Assembly (NCBI RefSeq): GCF_000003815.2 | Contig: NC_049991.1 | Location: 5,301,822 to 5,365,821, forward strand | DNA: 64,000 nt | Direction of reading: 5' to 3' | DNA from: Branchiostoma floridae | Taxonomy: Eukaryota > Chordata > Leptocardii > Amphioxiformes > Branchiostomatidae | In this document: positions 58,201 through 64,000 of the stretch, one piece after another | Numbering within the stretch: position 1 is the stretch's first letter | How the letters are laid out: each line of letters starts with the position of its first letter | Position numbers and translations under genes: made by a program | The notes under the pieces: generated by a model | Told to the model about the DNA's origin: nothing | The model's input: the letters and a program-made list of their open reading frames with translations, nothing else | Databases searched by the model: none

Positions 58201-59026
58201 TTCCTTTCAGTACTTGGACAGAATAGGGCAGCTGTTCTTTGGTCTTCCACCTCCCCAGCAGTCTGGTGGTTCAGGATTGCTAGGTTGGTAACATCTTCAG
58301 CTCAGTGTGATTCTTTGTGTTTGCTTGTGTTTGTGTTTGTCCGTAGTTGCTTGAATCATCCTGCTTGAAGTAAAGTGCCAGAAAGTGGAGATTACTGCAA
58401 ATGTCAGACTTACTGAGTGGCATGAAGATATGGTAGAAGTAGTCATTAACCAGATATGACAGTCCAGGTCAGGAGGTCAATGGAAGATGCTACTAATTCC
58501 TGGAAAGGATTTTTTTTGGTCTATCTATTTGTCGGTGTTTTGAATCTCCAAACAATTTGGTTTCTTAATTGTCACCTGCAAGATTATCATTATGTCAGGA
58601 TTTACTTGTCGGTAGGCATAAAATGTGTTCACTATTGTTTAAGTTGATCGGTTACAGGAACAGGTACACCAGATGTTAAGGTCCGGACCTGTGCCTAAGC
58701 AATTTTACAAGTACTGATATCGGTGTTAGTCATACAACCTATCACAAAAAATTGTCCTTGCAGTTTAGCCAAGTATTTGTCCTTCTATAAAAAAGTCATT
58801 TGTCTCTAAGTCATAGTTCAGAAACAGCCATGACACAGCTCTCTTATAGCTGTGTGACCTATACTACGTTAATTTTTGCAAAGACAAACTTACAGTACAG
58901 TTTTCAAGAGTTTTTTATGGCAATTTCTCCATGTTTTGCTCAGATAATTTGATCCAAAGTTTCCTGCGGGGAGAAGAGGAGGACACCCCACCTCCAGCTC
59001 AACCAGAGGAAGAGGATGTTGATTAG
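49257..59026 (+). CDS. GET4: Golgi to ER traffic protein 4 (TRC35)
   Basis: GET4 bridges BAG6 and UBL4A in the cytosolic complex that hands tail-anchored proteins to the ATPase GET3/TRC40 (family knowledge). It is an all-helical TPR-like solenoid. Exons: 49257-49375, 49827-49905, 52971-53052, 54341-54496, 55377-55515, 56939-57079, 57695-57791, 58211-58283, 58944-59026; phases agree, 322 residues (human 327). Diagnostic stretches: [71 protein letters not shown] and [15 protein letters not shown]; acidic end EEEDVD. The ATG at 49257 (gcaaaATGG) was chosen because the frame upstream has no homology to the family. Introns contain a nested transposon/SINE complex, several MITEs and SINEs. Confidence 0.96.
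50035..50516. mobile_element. MITE with TAAGGTCTCATTGATG termini
   Basis: 482 bp in GET4 intron 2. The 16-bp termini TAAGGTCTCATTGATG and CATCAATGAGACCTTA are exact inverses. The terminal TA could be a TA target duplication. The body (for example CACCACTCAGAACCC and CTGTGTACCTCC) is homologous to 60440-60870. Confidence 0.78.
50793..52830 (+). mobile_element. tRNA-derived SINE split by a nested transposon
   Basis: Head with A-box-like TGTAGCGCAGTGGC and B box GGGTTCGAATCCGCC (to 50858), then a body with GGGAAAGGCACTTTACACGA. It breaks at 50939 and resumes at 52574 with ACCCAGCTTCCGCTGGGGCC and the tail TTCGGATAGGACGTTAAATG (52603 on). The unbroken minus-strand copy at 55683-55852 shows the two halves were once contiguous. 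It is too diverged in its stems to be a functional tRNA. The 3' end is approximate. Confidence 0.75.
50940..52573. mobile_element. 1.63-kb DNA transposon-like element inserted in a SINE
   Basis: Exact terminal inverted repeats TCTCACCTCTCAAATA, extending imperfectly to about 24 bp, are bounded by GTAC at 50936-50939 and 52574-52577. Sub-terminal motifs GGTACGTTTATTT (left) and GGTACTTTTATTCCAGGGG (right, four copies) are repeated. Next to the left end AAATAAACGTACC/GGTACGTTTATTT forms a 26-bp palindrome. No long reading frame, so non-autonomous. A 4-bp duplication does not by itself name the superfamily. Confidence 0.85.
53152..53577. mobile_element. MITE with TAGCCTGG termini and 9-bp target duplication
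   Basis: 426 bp in GET4 intron 3. The left end TAGCCTGGCTACCATCCGGA and following GTAGTTCGCTCC mirror the right end GGAGCGAACTAC...TGGTACCCAGGCTA. CTTTAATGA abuts both sides (53143-53151 and 53578-53586). Related termini occur at 7741-7835 and 47781-47890. Confidence 0.85.
54008..54288. mobile_element. hAT-type MITE with exact 8-bp target duplication
   Basis: 281 bp in GET4 intron 3. It begins CAGTGTTCTAGGCAGCC and ends ACTAGCTAGAACCCTG. CTCTAGAT flanks both sides (54000-54007 and 54289-54296). The interior shares TTTGAAATCTAGACCCT and GAGGGGCAAATTTTGC with relatives at 820-1123 and 26518-27087. Confidence 0.87.
54510..54716. mobile_element. TA-flanked MITE, family A copy 3 (inverted)
   Basis: 207 bp bounded by TA, starting CTGTAATTCCTGATA and ending GTGAATTACAG. 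Inverted relative to 19446-19653 and 35196-35403. It begins 13 bp after the end of GET4 exon 4. Confidence 0.78.
55010..55110 (-). repeat. Possible tRNA-like SINE head, minus orientation
   Basis: The minus strand has a B-box-like GGTTCGAATCCTAGGAGCC (55036 region) preceded by a weak A-box-like segment. No clear body or tail. In GET4 intron 4. Confidence 0.35.
55683..55852 (-). mobile_element. tRNA-derived SINE, minus orientation
   Basis: On the minus strand: an A-box-like GGCGTGGCGTAACTGGTAGA, B box GAGTTCGATCCCCG, body GGGAAAGGCACTTTACACGA, then ATGGGTACCTGACTTCGG. The same body follows the split SINE at 50793. A second partial copy on the plus strand follows directly (about 55862-55960, GGTCATGGGTTCAAATCC). 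In GET4 intron 5. Confidence 0.75.
56560..56690 (+). mobile_element. SINE fragment
   Basis: Contains a B-box-like GCCATGAGTTCAAACCCGAC and, further on, GACAGGACGTTAAGCC, which resembles the tail of the split SINE (GGATAGGACGTTAAATG). In GET4 intron 5. Confidence 0.5.
57236..57443. mobile_element. TA-type MITE, family B copy 2
   Basis: 208 bp starting CTGTAAATGCAGAAATATTC and ending TAAATGCATTTACAG, with the internal GTTCGCGG / ACCGCGAA motifs of copy 1 at 23067-23273. In GET4 intron 6. Confidence 0.72.
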
Positions 59027-60166
59027 AATTAAGTTCTTACCAGACTCCTACATGTGTAAACGTTTCAGCAAACTTACCTGACAGTGTATCTATTACTATT
59101 AGTTTCTGCTGCAGAACATTTGCAACAACTCCTTGATTTTTTAAAGCTCATTGTGTCAAATCTTGGCACAGAAATCAACACAGTTGATTGTACTTGAATA
59201 TTACTGTTAACTTAGTAAATGCATACTTTAGGGATTGCATGGACTACTCCCAATTAAGAATGTTTGATTTAGTGACCCCCCCATACGCAACCAATACGGA
59301 AATAGATTTAAAGCTGGAGATAGCCCTGAAGTAGAAGAACCAAACACACTTATCGAGAAGACTCAATAGAAAGGAACAAATGAGCTAAAGTGAATGGGAT
59401 TTGGGTTGAAAGATTCAACTAATTTTCCAACCATTTTAAGATAGGTCTGTGCTGCAAACTACCAACCCATCTACCAGCAAGATTTTCATGTCCACACAGT
59501 TACAGAACTGAGGACACGATTACTCTGTATATAGAAGGAAACTTTAATTATATGATTTAAACTATGTGATATGTGAAGTTTTGAATGTGGGTGATATATG
59601 AATGCTATTCAAAATTTTCATTTTTTTCTTGAAATTGTCATTATATCTTGCCAATGTCCCCCCAAACATGAGTAGACAATGTTTTCAATGATTTAGACTC
59701 AATGGATTTCATGTGTTGGTAAAAAAAAACTACTTATTACTAGTTTCCAGTTTCATACTTGGGAAAGAAGTATTTACTATTAAATACTATGCACATTAAA
59801 CCCAAGCACAATGCCCTTCGTGGCTTACAAAGGATATGTAAACATTATTACAAGGTATTTATGAAAGTTTCGGACAAAAAAAGAGCCCTTGGCCTTGTAT
59901 AGTTCAATATGCTGTTTATCTTAAAATGTCCAGATGAACTAATATAGGAATAGCCTGTTTCATAAAGTTTGATGGTAATTTATTAAATATTCTCAACGAG
60001 TACAGATATCAAGAACTTGAGGGATGTGCCCCGTTAAGTTTGGGATCATCTCAGAAAAGTTGTAATTTTCATTGTCGAATCTCTGTTCAAGTTGGGCAGA
60101 ATAAAGAATTGCTATTAAATGTAACTATAATATCTACAGTCCAGTTTTTTGTGTTTTGTGACTCCT
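59027..60166. other. GET4 3'UTR and convergent region
   Basis: About 1.1 kb of AT-rich sequence between the GET4 stop and the stop of the minus-strand gene. It probably consists largely of GET4 3'UTR. No exon or repeat recognised. Confidence 0.45.
60100..60105 (+). terminator. Likely GET4 polyadenylation signal
   Basis: AATAAA about 1.07 kb after the GET4 stop. The converging gene's stop codon is at 60167, so the two transcripts nearly abut or overlap at their 3' ends. Confidence 0.5.
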
Positions 60167-61196
60167 TCATGAAATGATCATCGAGTCTTCTCCAGCTGAG
60201 GCCGATAGGGGGCGCTCGTACTTGCTGTGGTACGGTAGGAGAGTGGAAGGGGGGCAGTACAACATCTCCAGGTGACTGGGACCTCCGTGTAGAGCATTAC
60301 CAAAGTAGTACTGAAAGAAAATTCATTTGTCAGTATGATTGCATTAAAAACAATGGTGTATTGGCATATTCAGCTACCGTAGAAGGTTTCTTTCATGAAT
60401 TACATGTATTTCGCTGCCTTGAAAGTGATGTAAAAATGTGTGTCTTACATGGGTGTGTTCATAATGTTCAAAAAATGCGCCCCACATTATCAATTCTATG
60501 TTGAGCTTACCGTATTTACCGTAGATCATTTTAGAAATGCAAATTACAAAATACTTCCCGGTTCTTGTTTATTTCAATTAACAACTGCAATTAGTCGCTC
60601 CCTATGCCCTGCAAGAGGCACCCTTTCGCTGTTTGTGTGCGACTGCACCACTCAGAACCCAGGACTGTGTACCTCCAACCTAGCACGCAGCTGTCAAACT
60701 TTACCTGATAATTCCTTCAGGTACAAACAAACTTTCATCAATCTAACTTTTGATATCATTTTGGCTGACTAAAAGGGAATTTCACAACACTGAAATGCGT
60801 TTGTACAGCCGTTTCCTTTTATAGTTTATCTTTTAGTTGACACACACTCGTAGTAATACATGAATGAGACAAGAAGCCGTGTGAGTGAATATACTGTACT
60901 GTGGTGCTGTCCTTAGTGCTGATTTCCCAATTGTGGTATACAACATTTATGACACACTGCATTGCATAATACTGTGCATAGTTATGACCGAAAGTACCGA
61001 AAATTCTCACCTGCTTTTGCCTCATATTTGATATGATGCTCTTCAGAGCATCGTTTTCACGCTTGAGGTCGAAGTTTTCCCAGCGAATGCACCGTAGTTC
61101 GGCTCGGTCTCCGTCGCGGCTGACGCGATACACCTCCGAGGTGCGCTGTAGGGAATCCCGCTGGTCACGGTACCGCTGCAACACGAAGGCCAAATC
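60167..61196 (-). CDS. Unrecognised coiled-coil-like protein, last two exons
   Basis: Two minus-strand exons joined in phase 0: 61196-61011 (62 codons) and 60310-60167 (48 codons with TGA). The first begins after a TAG acceptor with DLAFVLQRYRDQRDSL and continues RVSRDGDRAELRCIRWENFD, then LKRENDALKSIISNMRQKQ, whose spacing of hydrophobic and charged residues suggests a helix or short coiled coil. The second reads YYFGNALHGGPSHLEMLYCP followed by a Ser/Pro-rich end. There is no start ATG in the first exon, so upstream exons must exist at higher coordinates, perhaps beyond the window. Good splice sites, phase agreement and coding-like composition support reality. I do not recognise the family. 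Confidence 0.6.
60440..60870. repeat. Second copy of the 50035 MITE family, end-degraded
   Basis: Shares long collinear blocks with 50035-50516 (CACCACTCAGAACCC, CTGTGTACCTCC, CTAAAAGGGAATTTC, GTAATACATGAATGAGAC). The left terminus is not recognisable. It lies in the intron between the two exons of the minus-strand gene. Confidence 0.6.
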
Positions 61197-61542
61197 CTAC
61201 GGCACGGATATATAAAATACACTTAGTACAATCAAACCGGTTACATTTGGTCACATCTACGTATTACTAAAACACCTAGGCACTTTTTGTGGGCATTGTG
61301 ATATTTTATTTTTCCCATTGGCACAAGCATTGGTTTCACTGTACTCAACTACTAGTATTTTCCCACAGATATTTAGACTAAATTAGAGCAGGTAACGCTA
61401 CTGAACCAATCTTTTTTAGTTTTTGTAACCATACAAAAATGCATCAAAAGCCCATCCAAAGCATTGGAACAAATAGCAGTGAGTACATCTGTATTAAGAA
61501 TTGTTTATCTATGGATCTTTTAACGTAGTCCTTTCAATTAAC

Positions 61543-61650
61543 TAAGTGACTGATTTCGTAGGAGCCCTTACACAATCATAAAACTAAAACATTATGATAA
61601 CAGCCAAGTGACTGATTTCGAAGGAGCCCTTACGCAATCATAAAAAATGA
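61543..61650. repeat. Short direct duplication
   Basis: AAGTGACTGATTTCGTAGGA (61543) and AAGTGACTGATTTCGAAGGA (61605) head two imperfect copies of about 45-60 bp, each containing GCCCTTAC.CAATCATAAAA. Confidence 0.7.
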
Positions 61651-62503
61651 TGATAACAATAATGTCGATAAAAAAATCCAGTGTTAAAAATCCTTATTGT
61701 GCACATATTTTAGATGCTAAGTTGCAACGTATCAGTAGTGTATCTACGAATGTTTTTTTTTTCTTTACTCAATTTTACTATTTGTAACATTTGCAATATT
61801 TCACGTGATCTCTTAACAAATCCTAATTCTATACAACCTTACTGTCCTTTGTATTCTTCCAGTGCACTTTTGTGTAGTATAAGATGTATCTAGCTGGCCT
61901 GTGAAATTTCCAACCAAGTGGCACTCGGCCCATCTTAACCAAACCTACTCAGCCCCAAAATGGAAACATTTTCCTGCGTCAGGGCATTATCATGCATGAA
62001 CATAAGAATAAATGAACGATATTGGAAAATAAAGTATATATTTTTCACCAAAAAAATCGTCAAAAATATCTGATTTTAGGCGGTCATAATTTTGTGTTGA
62101 ATCACAAAACCGAAAATCTAAAGATTACTAGCCTGTGAATTTTCATTGAAAAATATTAATGTTTAAGTTTTTGCCCCTTCCCAATGTTTAAGACACGAAA
62201 TTTCCAGATCATTTAGGTGGTGATAGGTTTGAAGGCTGATAGCCGGTAGAAAGCTATCACGTCAAAATGGCTATCACGTCAAAATATATGCCACAGGCCT
62301 TCTACTATTCAAAAGGAGAATTTGCCACCTCGGAGGTACCGATTTTTTCTCTGACCCATGGACTGATATGGTTTTATCTGTAATAGGCCTTGAGTGTCTG
62401 AAACACAATGTGGGTGTCTGTTTCCTTTGATCAGTAGCTGAACAAATTGCACTTTACACGTCAGAGGCGTACGTCTTTTGAAGTTTGCAGCGACAAACAG
62501 AGG

Positions 62504-62560
62504 ATGGTGGAGGTCCCTAGTGAATTCAGTCGGCTCTACGCACCACGTGCAAGAGGACGA
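62504..62560 (+). CDS. Candidate first coding exon (19 codons)
   Basis: An ATG in the context gaggATGG opens MVEVPSEFSRLYAPRARGR and runs in phase 0 into GTGAGT at 62561, a good donor. No second exon can be found before the window ends and no family is recognised, so this is only a candidate. Confidence 0.25.
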
Positions 62561-63188
62561 GTGAGTGAGTGAGTGAGCCTTATATAACCAGACTTATATA
62601 TATAGTCTGTCAACGACAAATTGAAATAAGGATGCACCATCAGAGATCAATGATATTTGTCGACGCGGGCGCTTATAGTCTATATATAAATATATATTGA
62701 CTTTAACTACTGGGATTCTTTGCTTGCTTTTATTTCTCCATAGCAATGATTGCCGTATGGAGCAAAACGCGCTTCAAAGCAATTTAGCCATTTCTCCTCT
62801 GGCCTCAGGAATCAGGGATAAGTTTTAAAAATACGAAGCGGTGCCTTGTAGTGCAACGGTCCTCTGAGGCTCCTCTGAGTAGTTTACAGGCTATTATTCG
62901 TCACTTCCGGGCGTATCCCCATGGGACACCCTGCGGGTAACGGGCTATTGTTGGGCATGGCTGGGCCCCGTGATTTTTTTTTTTTTAAATTTAAAATCGC
63001 AGTTCATCAACTCAGGGCCCGGTAACAACTGAACGCAGCGACCTACCAATGAAAACACCCAGAAGTATCTCCCGGTTGCAAATGGGGACGTAGTATAATT
63101 CTAGTTAAAAGATCAAATTAATCAAAAGATAAAAAGAAAGTCACAACATACACCTCTCTACTTCAGAGTTTGAATTCCATTGGCTTAT

Positions 63189-64000
63189 ACGCTGGACACA
63201 GTCCGTTGGACGTACTGTTAACGGATAATACGCTGGCCACAGGACTGTTAACGAATAATACGCTGGCCACAGTCCGTTGGACGACTGTTAACGGATAATA
63301 CGCTGGACACAGTCAGTTGGACGTACTGTTAACGGATAATACGCTGGACACAGTCCGTTGGACGGACTGTTAACGGATAATACGCTGGCCACAGTCCGTT
63401 GGATGGACTGTTAACGGATAATACGCTGGACACAGTCCGTTGGACGTACTGTTAACGGATAATACGCTGGCCACAGTCAGTTGGACGTACTAGGGGTGGG
63501 TACCGGTACAGAAAATTCAGGTCCAGGTCCGGTTCAGGTCCAGATGATCAGGTCCAGGTCCGGACCTGAACCTGGACCTGATGCACTATGACTCATACTA
63601 ATGGTCCACTTCACTACAAAGAAGTCTGTTTGGTGGAGTATTAGACTTGCACTGGCGTTTTAAAACCCTACAACGCTACCTGCACCTGTACGATTGGCTT
63701 TAAAACATGGTAGAAATTACTATAAACTCTACTCTACTTCACTCTTGTTATTTTCTTCCACCTGCAAGCGCCAAAACGTGTGAATGCCTGTTAAAATAAT
63801 CTGTTAATGTTCTAATCGGTCCAACATCCGGTCCACCTAATTTTTTCAGGTCCGGTTTTTCTGGACCGGTCCAATAAGAAAAACCGGTTTGTTAACGGAT
63901 AATACGCTGGACACAGTCCGTTGGACGTACTGTTAACGGATAATACGCTGGCCACAGTCCGTTGGACGTACTGTTAACGGATAATACGCTGGCCACAGTC
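63189..64000. repeat. 41-bp satellite, continuing past the window end
   Basis: Tandem units of about 41 bp (ACGCTGGACACAGTCCGTTG plus GACGTACTGTTAACGGATAA plus T), roughly seven to eight at 63189-63490 and more from 63893 to the last base. Variants are GGACAC/GGCCAC and deletions of part of a unit. The array is interrupted at 63491-63888 by an unrelated repeat. Confidence 0.92.
63491..63888. mobile_element. GGTGGGTACC repeat inserted in the satellite
   Basis: About 398 bp beginning TAGGGGTGGGTACCGGTACA and ending with TTTCTGGACCGGTCC...AAAACCGG. Near the left end, AGGTCCAGGTCCGG and its inverse CCGGACCTGAACCTGGACCT form a hairpin (about 63513-63581). Related fragments are at 24196-24290, about 25600-25700 and 43580-43690. 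Interruption of a regular satellite shows a later insertion; no clean target duplication was seen. Confidence 0.65.

Larger units (their letters stand above)
61197..63188. other. Region without a confident gene
   Basis: Mostly AT-rich. A possible plus-strand first exon is at 62504-62560. There is a (GTGA)n-like run at 62560-62577, TA-rich stretches near 62595-62605 and 62683-62700, and a CpG-richer segment at 62890-63060. Upstream exons of the minus-strand coiled-coil gene could lie here, but I could not place any. Confidence 0.35.

Noticed and set aside
61011-61193. Frame starting at 61193 as a complete small protein
   Set aside because: The first codon is TTG and lies three bases inside an exon that begins after a TAG acceptor, so the true start is in an upstream exon.
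63189-64000. CRISPR-like array
   Set aside because: Units are contiguous 41-bp tandem repeats without unique spacers, in a spliced eukaryotic genome. It is a satellite.

Overview
The window reads as nuclear DNA of an invertebrate chordate, most likely amphioxus (Branchiostoma); this is inferred from gene content and repeat style, since no species marker is present. All genes are spliced, with short exons and canonical GT-AG introns mostly of 0.2-2 kb. Several proteins are close to vertebrate length and sequence, including a ZAR1 and a CLEC18-like protein. Introns are packed with small non-autonomous DNA transposons (MITEs) and tRNA-derived SINEs.

Layout: (1) 1-1642, the last four exons of mitochondrial aconitase ACO2 (+). 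(2) 3022-5127, a ZAR1-type oocyte RNA-binding protein (+). (3) 6248-15844, a secreted CAP/EGF/ShK/C-type-lectin mosaic resembling CLEC18 (+). (4) 16636-19830, MRPL58/ICT1 (-). (5) 20346-20427, a tRNA-Leu(AAG) gene. (6) 20641-35718, POLR3E, the RPC5 subunit of RNA polymerase III, 20 exons (+). (7) 36997-39221, ENOSF1 (-). (8) 39772-44259, MRPL12 (+). (9) 45286-48256, DPH7 (-). (10) 49257-59026, GET4 (+). (11) 60167-61196, the last two exons of an unrecognised coiled-coil protein (-). (12) 61197-64000, no confident gene; it ends in a 41-bp satellite that runs off the window.

From 16.6 kb to 59 kb the genes form three consecutive head-to-head pairs (MRPL58/POLR3E, ENOSF1/MRPL12, DPH7/GET4), each sharing a short intergenic interval. 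They are mostly housekeeping genes: mitochondrial translation (MRPL58, MRPL12), Pol III transcription (POLR3E), diphthamide synthesis on EF2 (DPH7), tail-anchored protein insertion (GET4) and mitochondrial metabolism (ACO2, ENOSF1). The first pair's shared region holds a tRNA gene, itself a Pol III template, about 210 bp before the POLR3E start codon.

The least expected structure is a 1.37-kb element at 40081-41450 in MRPL12 intron 1. It has terminal inverted repeats, an exact 10-bp direct repeat at its borders, and about twenty short palindromic GCACT...AGTGC units clustered at both ends. Other notable features are a 1.63-kb element nested in a SINE with GTAC on both sides, a hAT MITE nested in another SINE, two perfect palindromes of 63 and 44 bp, an 18-bp minisatellite of about 1.16 kb in POLR3E, and a local duplication carrying a second DPH7-like start codon.
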